The notes under the pieces were generated by a model that saw only the letters and a program-made list of their open reading frames with translations, did no database searches and was not told where the DNA came from. Positions 8,682-16,547 of a stretch of 64,000 bases of DNA are shown piece after piece. This DNA comes from Chloroflexota bacterium (GTDB lineage Bacteria; Chloroflexota; UBA11872). The first letter of the stretch is position 1. Each line of letters starts with the position of its first letter. Location of the stretch: assembly GCA_026707285.1 (NCBI GenBank), contig JAPOXD010000023.1:124001-188000 (forward strand). Direction: 5' to 3'. A program made the translations under genes and the position numbers.

Positions 8682-10450
8682 GGGTTCACCGTGCCGTCGA
8701 AGGTCATCTGCAGGTCGCAGAGGTCGCGGTAGAGATCACAACGGCCGTAGAGCTCGTCGTGCCGACCGGAATCCACGACCTCGCCCGCGTCCAGCACGAC
8801 GGTGCAGTCGGCACCGCGCACGGTCGCCAGCCGGTGCGCGATCACCAGCATGGTGCGGTCCGCGGCGGCCCGCTCCAGCGCCGCGTGCACCAGGCGCTCA
8901 GCCTCGGCGTCAAGCGCCGACGTGGCTTCATCGAGAATCAGGACGCGCGGGTCGGCGGCGATGGCCCGGGCAATCGCGATACGCTGCGCCTGCCCGCCGG
9001 AGAGCCGCAAACCACGTTCGCCGATCTGGGTCGCGTAGCCCTGCGGCATGGCGATGATGAAGTCGTGCGCGTTGGCGATGGTGGCCGCCTCGACGACCCG
9101 CGCTTCGGATATTTCATCGCGGCCGAACCTGATGTTGTCGGCCACCGTGCCTGCGAAGAGCACGGGGTCCTGGAACACCACGCCCACGTGGCGCCGCAAC
9201 TCGGCCGCGGTGACCGTGGCCACATCACGTCCGTCGACGACGATGCGACCGCCGCTCGGCTCCAGGAATCGCAGCAATAGGTTCGCGATAGTCGTCTTGC
9301 CGGAGCCGCTGGGACCAACCAGGGCTGTAGTCCGACCGGCGGGGGCCGTGAAGCTCACGTCATGGATCACTGGCGAGCCGATTTCATACGCGGCGCTGAC
9401 GCGCTCGAACGCGAACTCGCCCCGGATTGCCGGCAGGCGCCGATCCGCGCCGTGTCTCACTGGCTCCGCGGGCGTGTCGAGGAAGGCAAGCAACCGTCCC
9501 GCGGCGCCCAGCGCTTGCTGGGTCTCGGCGTAGGCGCCCATCAACACGAAGCCAGGTCGCACGAGGTACGACATGTACATCGCCAGCGCGAAGACCACGC
9601 CAAATCCGACGTGACCGCCGAATATGGCGCCGGCGAGCGCCGCAAAGATCGCCACCCAAATCAACTCATGGATGATGTTGAAGAAGTGCCGACTGTGCAG
9701 CAACGTCGCCACGCGCAGGCGAGCGCTGAACAGCCGGCGCAGGTCGCTCGCCAGCCGGCGCGCCGCCCAGCCCTGTCGGTTGAAGGCCTTGATCTCGCGC
9801 GCGCCGGCGACCAGCTCGGTTGACAGGCCGCCAAGCGCGGCCATGGCCGATTGCTCCCGCTCACCCGCCCGGCGTTGCGGACGGCCGACCAGCGCGGGCA
9901 GCAGCATCTGGAGCGGCATGACGCCAATCGACACGAGGACGAAGCGCCAGTCGATGAGCCCGACAACCAGCAGCATGACGGCCAACTCGATCAGGGCGGC
10001 GGGGGCGGCGCCAAAGGCCGCGCGGTAGACGCCCGTGACCGTTACGGAGTCGGTGGTGAAGTGGGCCACGACCTCACCGGTCCGTTGACGCCGGAAATAG
10101 GCGAGTGGCAGCCGCAACGTGTGGTCCATGAGGCGCGCGCGGAGGTCGTTGATCGCCTGCTCGCCGGCGGTGGTGAATAGATAGTCGGACGCCAGATGGA
10201 ATATGGCCATAACCACGGCCGCCGCGATGATGCCCGCGGCCACGGGACCGACCAGGTCCAGGTTTCCTGCCCCGACGACGTCGTCGATGAAGAGCTTGGT
10301 GAGCCAGGGAAAGGGCAGGAGGGCAGCCGAATAGACGACGGTCGCGATGACTGCCGCCGCCTGCCAGCGCCAGTGGGGCTTCAGTTGGGCTGCGAGGCGG
10401 CGGAGGAGCCAAACGGCGCTGGGCGATTGGGCCGGCGCTGCGTCGCTCAT
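8678..10450 (-). CDS. ABC exporter, fused membrane and ATPase domains (array member 1)
   Basis: The product has about 590 residues, with start ATG at 10450 chosen because a GGGAGG box lies 4 bases upstream; a GTG nine codons earlier is possible. Membrane domain landmarks are FPWLTKLFIDDVVGAGNLDL and ELVAGAREIKAFN. The ATPase domain has GPSGSGKTT near residue 380, VFQDP, LSGGQAQR, VLILDEATSALDAEAE and AHRLATVRGAD. It is the first gene of the four-member array and is separated from the upstream DUF402 gene by about 190 bp that include an IS481 fragment, so a promoter probably lies between them, though none was identified. Confidence 0.93.
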   Translation of the reverse strand: MSDAAPAQSPSAVWLLRRLAAQLKPHWRWQAAAVIATVVYSAALLPFPWLTKLFIDDVVGAGNLDLVGPVAAGIIAAAVVMAIFHLASDYLFTTAGEQAINDLRARLMDHTLRLPLAYFRRQRTGEVVAHFTTDSVTVTGVYRAAFGAAPAALIELAVMLLVVGLIDWRFVLVSIGVMPLQMLLPALVGRPQRRAGEREQSAMAALGGLSTELVAGAREIKAFNRQGWAARRLASDLRRLFSARLRVATLLHSRHFFNIIHELIWVAIFAALAGAIFGGHVGFGVVFALAMYMSYLVRPGFVLMGAYAETQQALGAAGRLLAFLDTPAEPVRHGADRRLPAIRGEFAFERVSAAYEIGSPVIHDVSFTAPAGRTTALVGPSGSGKTTIANLLLRFLEPSGGRIVVDGRDVATVTAAELRRHVGVVFQDPVLFAGTVADNIRFGRDEISEARVVEAATIANAHDFIIAMPQGYATQIGERGLRLSGGQAQRIAIARAIAADPRVLILDEATSALDAEAERLVHAALERAAADRTMLVIAHRLATVRGADCTVVLDAGEVVDSGRHDELYGRCDLYRDLCDLQMTFDGTVNP

Positions 10451-10535
10451 CGTGCCTCCCTCAGGCGAGCGTGCCACGACCGACGCACCAACGCATGCGG
10501 GGGGCGCGCCCTTGGGTTTGCAGCCCGTTCATTGC

Positions 10536-10616
10536 AACCGACGACGTCCCGATGGCTCGCTGGGCGGTCTCCGGCCCGTCAGCCATGTCTCACACCTCAG
10601 TGGTCAGCACAGCTAG
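10536..10616 (+). mobile_element. IS481-type transposase C-terminal remnant
   Basis: A short plus-strand frame ending in TAG at 10614-10616 reads NRRRPDGSLGGLRPVSHVSH. It closely matches the end of the remnant at 17731-17945 (NRRRPHGSLGGLPPVSRVSH). The 'NxxRPHxSLGGxxP' pattern is the C-terminal signature of IS481-type integrase-core transposases. Only about 27 codons remain, and the rest has been lost. Confidence 0.65.
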
Positions 10617-10667
10617 TCGAGCCTGACGTAAGCCCCGCCCACACTCAGAATCGCCAACCCCGCTCGG

Positions 10668-11408
10668 CTAAGACGTGCCTGCCTCAGTCCCATCCACTTC
10701 AGACCAGTCGTCCGGAAGTAGCGGCGTAGCCCAACTCGCCTCCGGCCGCCAATCCGCCCAACCGTCGCAAAACGGCCGCCCCACACTCTCGATGGTGTGC
10801 ACCATTTGCGCCGCCTCGTCTCGTATCGATGATTCCTGCTCAGCGCTGAAGAACCCTCGGGCAATCAACGCCTCAAACTCGTCCGTATCTTTCCATGTCC
10901 ACGACATGTCCGGTCTCGCAATAATGTCTAGGACATGGTCGTGCAGTTGAACGCCGTGACGCACGCGACGTAGCGGCGACTGAAGGTTCACGTACCAGCG
11001 CTTGAACTCCCAGTCTTGGGACCAGAATAGCCACACCGCGTGCCCCGAGTCTGGAGGAGTAAGCATCAGCACATGGCTGTGCGACGGCGTGAACACTTCC
11101 CTGAAAACGCTTGCCGTGGGGTCAACGCCCCGAATCATCATTTCAATCCTCTCTGAAAAGCTCAGAGATCTGCGATTTGGGATCCCGCGCGTGGCAATCT
11201 TCACGCCCGGGTGCGAGTACAGCGCCAGGTAAGTCGCCACGTCCTCAACCACCGTCACCGGCCGCGCGCAGGCGACGCCCCGCCCCCACATTTCATACAC
11301 AACGATCTGATCGCCTGGCTTCCAGCGCATTGGCTCCGTCCAAATGACAGGGACGATTCTCGGTATCCCCACCATACGCCCCACACGCACACACTCGAAC
11401 TCGGTCAC
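10668..11408 (-). CDS. DUF402 domain protein (FomD/Ntdp-like)
   Basis: The product has 246 residues. The C-terminal half carries the DUF402 pattern: KRWYVNLQSPLRR, then LHDHVLDIIARPDMSW, then KDTDEFEALIARGFFSAEQE. The family includes nucleoside diphosphatases (Ntdp) and FomD, which hydrolyses CMP-linked phosphonates; the Tyr/Asn and Asp residues that hold the metal in those enzymes are present in the YVN and HDHVLD stretches. It is on the same strand as the ABC array, about 220 bp upstream. A fosfomycin- or phosphonate-type role would sit well with the LicC-like nucleotidyltransferase 2.5 kb away, but that is a guess. Upstream starts within about 30 codons are possible. Confidence 0.75.
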   Translation of the reverse strand: MTEFECVRVGRMVGIPRIVPVIWTEPMRWKPGDQIVVYEMWGRGVACARPVTVVEDVATYLALYSHPGVKIATRGIPNRRSLSFSERIEMMIRGVDPTASVFREVFTPSHSHVLMLTPPDSGHAVWLFWSQDWEFKRWYVNLQSPLRRVRHGVQLHDHVLDIIARPDMSWTWKDTDEFEALIARGFFSAEQESSIRDEAAQMVHTIESVGRPFCDGWADWRPEASWATPLLPDDWSEVDGTEAGTS

Positions 11409-11469
11409 CCAAAGCCCGCACTCGCTTCTCCTGCTACCCCTCTGTCATGCCAGTGTCCGCGGAGAGCGT

Positions 11470-11488
11470 GCCCTGAGCTTGCCAAAGA
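11470..11488. repeat. Degenerate dispersed repeat (CCCTGAGCTTG type)
   Basis: The stretch GCCCTGAGCTTGCCAAAGA resembles the repeat at 50920-50957, which has the widespread CGCCCTGAGCTTGTCGAAGG core. The outer stem is not preserved here. Confidence 0.4.
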
Positions 11489-11634
11489 GGGCCGGGTCAA
11501 ACTGCTGAACAGAGTCCGATGTGGGCAACGCCAACGCTTCCAGCTCTGCCCTCACCGACCGGTTGACTCGGGACGTTACCTGCACTGGCAGCGCGAGCCT
11601 CAACACGAAGGTTCTGGACTCTGTCCAATTCGGT

Positions 11635-11690
11635 GGACCGTGTAGGACTGAATTGCGAACTCTTCGGTGGGAAGTTCCTATCTGAGGAGT
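11635..11690 (-). repeat. Direct repeat A, first copy, downstream of the phosphatase gene
   Basis: The core GTGTAGGACTGAATTGCGA, with the following TNTTNGGTGGGA, recurs at 12801-12856 in the same orientation. Each copy lies downstream of a minus-strand gene stop (the phosphatase at 11753 and the MetE-like gene at 12880), and together they bracket the phosphatase gene. They could be ends of a small mobile unit or a shared 3' element. Confidence 0.5.
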
Positions 11691-11752
11691 CGATCAGGCG
11701 ACAAGATGAGCCTATGCCGCGTCTGGGATCGACTTCGGGGGATTCTGGGCGC

Positions 11753-12616
11753 TCATTCAGTCATTGCCTCCTTGATGGCGGCGAGCTGGTCGTCGGTGAT
11801 GCCGGTGTCTCGCAGGTAGCCCTCGACGCCTCCGTACATCCTGTCGAGATGGTCGAGGGTTATTTGCATGCTGTGAGGATGGCAGGCATCGTTCTGATAA
11901 TCCCGCCAAGTGTATTCGTCAGGATTCACTTCAGGACTTTCTTCGTAGTAGCGCCGCACCAGATACTGCGCGGTGAGGCCATAGTCCTCGATGATGGTCT
12001 CGCGAGGAACGCCACAGATATCCAGCACGAATGCGGCAGAGATTCCGGCCCTGTCCTTACCCGCGTTACAGTGGACGAGGACGGGGAGACCGCCCGGGCT
12101 GGCAAGAACCGAGAATATCTGGTGGAGGATGTGCTTTCTCTGTTCGAGTATGTAGCAGTACACCCTGCCCCGCCGCTCGGCAGAGTCCTCGACTCTGTCG
12201 ATCACCTCCCTACCCTCGAGGTCCACGTCGCCTGCCATGTTCTGATGGTAGTAAGTGACGGCCTCATTGCCAATGAAGGGGCTCGGCCTGAATTGCAGGT
12301 CGCTGCTGCGGCGCAGGTCGATGATGTTTTGGATCCCATATTCGAGGAGAGTGTTTACGCCCGCGGGGCTGAGATTCGCCAGGGTGTCCGCCCGTAGGTA
12401 CTTACCCCAGCGGGTCATCCTGCCGTCGCGGGTCTCGTATCCTCCGAGGTCGCGGACGTTGTATGCGCCCTCGACATCAAGGGCGCGCGCGTGTTCAGTG
12501 TGCTTGGTCATGGATGGGTCGCTCCCCGTGATTAGCGCAGTCTTCTCCGGCATACCATCGACCTTGCGTTTGTTTGAAGTGGTAACTATTGGCCCTCCCC
12601 GGTTGGTGGTGCTCAA
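11753..12616 (-). CDS. Tyrosine-type protein phosphatase (Tyr_phosphatase3 family)
   Basis: Up to 287 residues. The N-terminal family block NVRDLGGYETRDGRMTRWG starts near residue 53, and the catalytic P-loop is VHCNAGKDRAG, a Cys-x5-Arg signature. The Asp in DICGV and the downstream helices fit PF13350, which covers cytoplasmic tyrosine or phosphoinositide phosphatases such as MptpB. The extreme TTG start at 12616 is weak. An ATG at 12553 has an AAGG box about 9 bases upstream and seems better, and the conserved domain begins well after either. The gene is bracketed by direct repeat A and is followed on the left by a 340-bp stretch without a clear gene. Its substrate is unknown. Confidence 0.85.
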   Translation of the reverse strand: MSTTNRGGPIVTTSNKRKVDGMPEKTALITGSDPSMTKHTEHARALDVEGAYNVRDLGGYETRDGRMTRWGKYLRADTLANLSPAGVNTLLEYGIQNIIDLRRSSDLQFRPSPFIGNEAVTYYHQNMAGDVDLEGREVIDRVEDSAERRGRVYCYILEQRKHILHQIFSVLASPGGLPVLVHCNAGKDRAGISAAFVLDICGVPRETIIEDYGLTAQYLVRRYYEESPEVNPDEYTWRDYQNDACHPHSMQITLDHLDRMYGGVEGYLRDTGITDDQLAAIKEAMTE

Positions 12617-12800
12617 CGATAGAGCACATTGTGATCCAGCGTCCTATCAGAACACACCACAATTAGCGCAATAGGCGCCAACAGGGGGAGGCGACATCTG
12701 AGGGAGCGCAAACGCACCAGCCTTTCCTGAAAGGGCGGGGGCAGTCGCACACCATTGCTGAGGAAGTTCGAGCCTCGGCGGGTCTTAGCTATGAACATGT

Positions 12801-12856
12801 GGGCCGTGTAAGACTGAATTGCGAGATTTTTTGGTGGGAGGTGTCTTTGTGAGGAC
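12801..12856 (-). repeat. Direct repeat A, second copy
   Basis: This is the second copy of the repeat at 11635-11690, in the same orientation (GTGTAAGACTGAATTGCGA core). It is placed about 25 bp after the stop of the MetE-like gene. The similarity fades after about 45 bases. Confidence 0.5.
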
Positions 12857-12879
12857 TGCGCTTCTGGCAGTGTGCAGAG

Positions 12880-13965
12880 CTACCGAAATTCCTCCCTGAG
12901 CATCTCAGCCGCCAGGAACTCATTCCTGAGCTTCAGGTACGCCTCGTCGAGCGGGATATCGGCAGCGCTTCCCGGCGCGAAACCGCAGTCGGGGTGCAGC
13001 AGTATCCGCTCAGGCGCGACGTATTGCGCGGCCCTCCTGACGCGGTCGGCAATCTCGTCTGGCGTGTCGATGTGGCTGCTGCGGCAGTCGACGCATCCCA
13101 GACCGATATCGAAGCGTTCTGGTAAATCGCGCAATACGGCGAAGTCGCCCGCCGCCGGTATCGCAAACTCCAACATAAGAACATCGACCTTGAGATTGGC
13201 CAGGGCTGGAAGAATCGGCTCGTATCCACCCTCGCCGACCCATCCTGCGCGACCCTTATTGCGCCGGCACAGGTGGATCGCCAACCGGACGCCGTCTACT
13301 CCCTTGACCACGCGGTTCAGTAAGTCCACGCAGTACGCCAACTCGGCCTGCGGATCATCGTAGCCCGCCCGCACCTTCGGGTCCACGAACAGGCACAGGT
13401 GAGGGTCGTCAAATTGCGCTATCGCTACCCCTTCGTCGCGTAGGGCTTCGAGCTCTTGCCGAAGCACGGGCACGAGCGCCTCTGTAAAGTCACGTCGAGT
13501 GGGATACGCGGCGCTTGACAGGTCGGGGTCCCACATCCGCTCACCTAACAGGTAAGGCGATGGTAGGGCGACCTTGACATTGCGTCCCGTATGCAGTTTG
13601 AGGAACCGTGCCTCCCTCGCCAGCAGGCCGGGGTTTACGACTTCGATTTTCGAAGTGACGACGTGCCACGTCTGGCGCTGTCCGAGGACTTCCTTGATGG
13701 ACAGATCGAACCCGCTGCAGATATCCGCAATCACCCCGACGTATGACTTTCTACGCCATTCCCCGTCGGAAATGATGTCGATGCCGGCAAGCTCCTGCAT
13801 CTGCGCGACGTATGGTATGGCGGAGTCCATCATCCGCCGGAAATCGCCCGAAGAGCCGCCCCCTTCGACCTGTGATTCGATCAGGTCTCGTACGTATTGA
13901 GGGCGCGGCATGGAGCCGACGACGGTGGTTGGGAACAGGCCTCGTTCCATTTGACGTTCAGGCAA
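12880..13965 (-). CDS. MetE C-terminal-domain-like methyltransferase (UROD/MetE superfamily)
   Basis: The product has 361 residues, only the catalytic half of cobalamin-independent methionine synthase (full MetE has about 750). It opens with FPTTVVGSMPRP, typical of Meth_synt_2. Zinc-ligand candidates are in order: His and Cys in IHLCRRN, Glu in LMLEFAIP and Cys in HPDCGFAP, matching the His-Cys-Glu-Cys set of MetE. Short MetE-like proteins transfer methyl groups to thiols using donors other than methyl-tetrahydrofolate, or act in degradation of methylated compounds, so methionine synthesis should not be assumed. Its start overlaps the end of the nucleotidyltransferase gene by 8 bp, which makes the two a coupled pair. 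Confidence 0.8.
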   Translation of the reverse strand: MPERQMERGLFPTTVVGSMPRPQYVRDLIESQVEGGGSSGDFRRMMDSAIPYVAQMQELAGIDIISDGEWRRKSYVGVIADICSGFDLSIKEVLGQRQTWHVVTSKIEVVNPGLLAREARFLKLHTGRNVKVALPSPYLLGERMWDPDLSSAAYPTRRDFTEALVPVLRQELEALRDEGVAIAQFDDPHLCLFVDPKVRAGYDDPQAELAYCVDLLNRVVKGVDGVRLAIHLCRRNKGRAGWVGEGGYEPILPALANLKVDVLMLEFAIPAAGDFAVLRDLPERFDIGLGCVDCRSSHIDTPDEIADRVRRAAQYVAPERILLHPDCGFAPGSAADIPLDEAYLKLRNEFLAAEMLREEFR

Positions 13966-14815
13966 GATGTCGTGCGTTTTCTCTGCTTGTGGTCAGACGT
14001 GGCTCAGGATCAGGTTTGTTCGCGAACCGCATCCAGTCGGCCGTGGCCAGGTAGTAGTCCTGGATGTTGTCGACCTCATGGTAGTCACCGGGTACGGCGA
14101 CGCAGTGTACCGGGATCCCATCTCTGATCATCCGTTCTAGGAGATGAATGACATACGCCATGCGAAAGGGCCTGCCATCGGCGAAGACGTGCTCATCGCC
14201 AAGTTCGGCGTGGAGTTCGTCGTGGAACTGCAGGAACTGAGAAGCGCCCTCGGCCGTCATCTTGATAACGCCCGAATATTCTCCGGATGCCTCGTGCGGC
14301 TTGATCGTCCGTGAGACCTCCACCACGCGGTCGCCGTCCGCGAGAATTTTCTCGGCGTCCGACTCCGGATGCATACTCCGAAACACATACCGTTCACGCC
14401 AACGAGTGCCCATCACGAGCGTGATGTCGTGTGGCGAATCCTGAAGCGCCTTCACGGCACCGCCGCGGTACAGCGTATCGGTGTATGTCGCATAGAAGCC
14501 GCGGGTCATGTGTTCACGAGCACAGACGAGGGAAGCGAGGATGTTGGTCGTGGGCCAGGCGGGGTTTTCCACATAGGAGAGATTCGGGTAGGCGTCCCGA
14601 ACCACGTCCATGAGGTACCCGCCGACAAAGACAAACCGGTCCAGACCATTCTGTCGAAACGCACGTAGCGTCCAATCGAGAATCCTGGCGCCCGCGACTT
14701 CAGTAAAGCACTTTGGTTGCGACGCGGTGAAGGGCATGAGGCGTTGGCCCCGTCCGGCCCCGAGGAGAATGACGTTCATGCCGTTGCGTTGCCCGTAGTG
14801 CGAGTCCCCGCTCAC
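13958..14815 (-). CDS. Sugar/choline-phosphate nucleotidyltransferase-like protein
   Basis: Up to 285 residues. The GT-A nucleotidyltransferase opening is clear: MNVILLGAGRGQRLMPFTAS then QPKCFTEVAG, with the GxGxR loop and following Pro-Lys. YATYTDTLY marks the metal-binding Asp. The length and the ATYTDTLYRGGAV type of segment resemble LicC-like phosphocholine cytidylyltransferases. The extreme GTG at 14815 is possible, but the fold begins at ATG 14779 (residue 13), which may be the real start. It is the first gene of a coupled pair with the MetE-like gene. Making a CDP- or NDP-activated methylated headgroup is a reasonable but unproven idea. It starts about 40 bp from the tRNA-like fragment at 14853. 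Confidence 0.8.
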   Translation of the reverse strand: MSGDSHYGQRNGMNVILLGAGRGQRLMPFTASQPKCFTEVAGARILDWTLRAFRQNGLDRFVFVGGYLMDVVRDAYPNLSYVENPAWPTTNILASLVCAREHMTRGFYATYTDTLYRGGAVKALQDSPHDITLVMGTRWRERYVFRSMHPESDAEKILADGDRVVEVSRTIKPHEASGEYSGVIKMTAEGASQFLQFHDELHAELGDEHVFADGRPFRMAYVIHLLERMIRDGIPVHCVAVPGDYHEVDNIQDYYLATADWMRFANKPDPEPRLTTSRENARHLA

Positions 14816-14852
14816 ACTACCGCGCCGAACCTGCGACCGTCGTGGAGGGTGA

Positions 14853-14898
14853 TGGTGGGCCGAGCGAGACTCGAACTAGGAAGCCAAGCGATTAGAAG
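14853..14898 (-). repeat. tRNA 3'-half-like fragment next to HTH module copy 2
   Basis: Read on the minus strand, this ends in CCCACCA and contains a TTCGAGTC T-loop and a CTTCTAA anticodon-loop-like segment, as at 668-713, but the stems are imperfect. It occupies the same place relative to the HTH module as the true tRNA-Arg piece does in copy 1, and homology between the two begins in the anticodon loop. It is most simply an attachment-site remnant from an earlier insertion. Confidence 0.5.
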
Positions 14899-15007
14899 AA
14901 CCGCGGGAAAAACTGCCGCGTTTGAGCGAGGCCAAACCTGTTACGGCATCGAGGCCGATTTACAGGCCGTTGCCCCCTTCTTGGAGCATTGGCATGGGAA
15001 TTCTACG
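14899..15007 (-). repeat. Conserved non-coding trailer of the HTH module, copy 2
   Basis: Almost identical to 714-822, with differences at only a few positions (for example GAGCGAGGCC for GAGCGACGCC). It joins the tRNA-like fragment to the stop of the HTH gene. Confidence 0.6.
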
Positions 15008-15474
15008 CTATTTCGAGGGAAATTCCGCCTGCGCCAGTGCCAGGAACTCGCGTGTTACGGCCTCCACCGCGGGTCGCCGATAGGCGGCCCACAGATGCTT
15101 GCGGCTTCGCACGCCTAGACGCGCCGCAATGGCGACCATTGGCTGGCCCCCGCAATAGAGATTCAGTGTCAGCACCTGCCGCGGCGTCAGCACTACTGAG
15201 GCTCGCTCGGTCGCCTGCTGGAGAAGCGCTCGCGCCGCATGCACATCAGCGAAAGCGCTCCGTCGAAAGCGCTCCGTCGAAAGCGCTGGCGTGCCAGGCG
15301 TCTCACTCCGGGAAGACCTAACAGGGCCGAATCGAGCAGGCGATAGCCATCCGAGCGGTGGCGTAAGGCGTCGTCCTCCCACCGGTAGTAGGCCGCGAAC
15401 GACCGCCGGCCGCGGCGCGGGGTGCGGTGCATTTGTGGTCGCCTTGCGGTTGGCAATGCGGCGGCCTCGGGCAT
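15008..15474 (-). pseudogene. HTH protein of the module, copy 2, frameshifted by a 14-bp duplication
   Basis: The N-terminal half (RRSFAAYYRWEDDALRHRSD onward) and the C-terminal HTH half (LTPRQVLTLNLYCGGQPMVA) are in different frames. The break is at 15257-15284, where 14 bases (GCTCCGTCGAAAGC) are present twice in tandem; copies 1 and 3 have them once. Removing one unit would restore a protein of about 150 residues collinear with the others. The change looks recent because the rest is well preserved. Confidence 0.75.
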
Positions 15475-15791
15475 CGGCAGACTCCGATCGAACGAGAACT
15501 ATGGCCTCAGGATGCCGAGGCAACGCCCTTGTCCTCTTCCCAAAGAGACGCGACACCTGGCGTCGGTTTGGGCTGACGCCAGAGAGCGGTGCACGCTATG
15601 TGCGGCGCAATGGGACTTCCTCACCAGTACGGATTAGCCCTAGAAGTTTGAGACCGCCTTGCGCCCCTAGCAGGGTCGCGAGGAACCGTTTGACAGCTTC
15701 CTGACGGCCATACTGATGACCCTGCCTGACAAGCTGTCACCGATTCCCCCAAATACAGAAAACGAAATGACAAATGTATTGCATAAGTGTA
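15475..15791. other. Intergenic, no supported gene
   Basis: About 320 bases. The first 60 or so align with the region upstream of HTH copies 1 and 3 (around GGATGCCGA), so the module may extend this far. The rest drops in GC content toward the next gene and shows nothing recognisable. Confidence 0.45.
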
Positions 15792-16115
15792 CTAGCCATT
15801 GACTCGCCTCTCTATATCTCGCTGCCACTCAATATACTCAGAATTACCTCCAGGTACACCATATATCGGCGGAGGCGGTGGAACCTTCCGTGTTTTTTCT
15901 ATGTTACACCGAATACATCGGAGTTTAGCCAGAGGCTCCGAATAGCCGTAATAGTCCCAACGGTGTCGCTTCTGAATTTTGCACAGATATGTATTCTTAA
16001 TGAGCAGAATCCAGCGTAACTTCCCAAAGGCGCCTGCCAGACTGCGCAAGCAAAAGAGCACCATCGTTGTTATTGTTGCCGCTACTACCGAAGATAAGAT
16101 GACAGTCCAGTCCAT
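15792..16115 (-). CDS. Small membrane-anchored protein with a Cys/His cluster, unknown
   Basis: The product has 107 residues from ATG 16115, chosen because a GGGAG box lies 6 bases upstream; an ATG seven codons earlier has no such box. Residues 5-28 form one hydrophobic helix (VILSSVVAATITTMVLFCL). After it comes Cys-x5-His (CKIQKRH), then CIRC, a pattern like small zinc-binding phage or island proteins (DUF1660-like), and a Pro-rich stretch PPPPPIYGVPGG. Base composition is clearly less GC-rich than the neighbours, which suggests transfer from another source. The function is unknown. Confidence 0.55.
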   Translation of the reverse strand: MDWTVILSSVVAATITTMVLFCLRSLAGAFGKLRWILLIKNTYLCKIQKRHRWDYYGYSEPLAKLRCIRCNIEKTRKVPPPPPIYGVPGGNSEYIEWQRDIERRVNG

Positions 16116-16547
16116 TTCAATCTCCCGCGTTGACATATATAGTCATGGCATAAACCTCCGCAAAGCCCCCTTTAGGAAAGCTTGGATACAGAAGTCGGGT
16201 GTTCACTCAACTGTGCCAATTTCAAGCAAAATATAAAAAGAAGGTCTTCTTGTTCTCGAATTTCATGTAAATGATAAATCAGAAAACATCCAGGCACCAT
16301 TGGACAACGCATCGGTATATGACGCTTTGCAAAATGAACGGGGCTGCGGCAAACGGCGATCCGGCGGATCCGTCCGATACCGGATCCTACCACCACAATT
16401 GTCGCCACGGTAGCGCATCCACACCGCTCGAATGTCCGCAGGCGTCAACAGGCGTACCGCGAACATCTCAGGCATCCTCAAGTCTCACAAGGTGGGTAAT
16501 CGTACCGTGCTGATACGCCTGGCTGCGTCCAATCTTTACAAGGTCTA
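16116..16547. other. Intergenic, lower GC, no supported gene
   Basis: About 430 bases upstream of the small membrane protein and left of the IS5 element. The AT-rich part around 16200-16280 probably carries the promoter for the small gene, but I could not fix -35/-10 boxes. Open frames here have no recognisable features. Confidence 0.45.

Noticed and set aside
11635-12856. Direct repeat A as a CRISPR-like array
   Set aside because: There are only two copies, over 1.1 kb apart, with a gene between them and no further repeats or cas genes.
12880-13965. Methionine synthase MetE
   Set aside because: It has only the catalytic half (361 residues) and no N-terminal folate-binding half, so methionine synthesis from methyl-tetrahydrofolate cannot be assumed.
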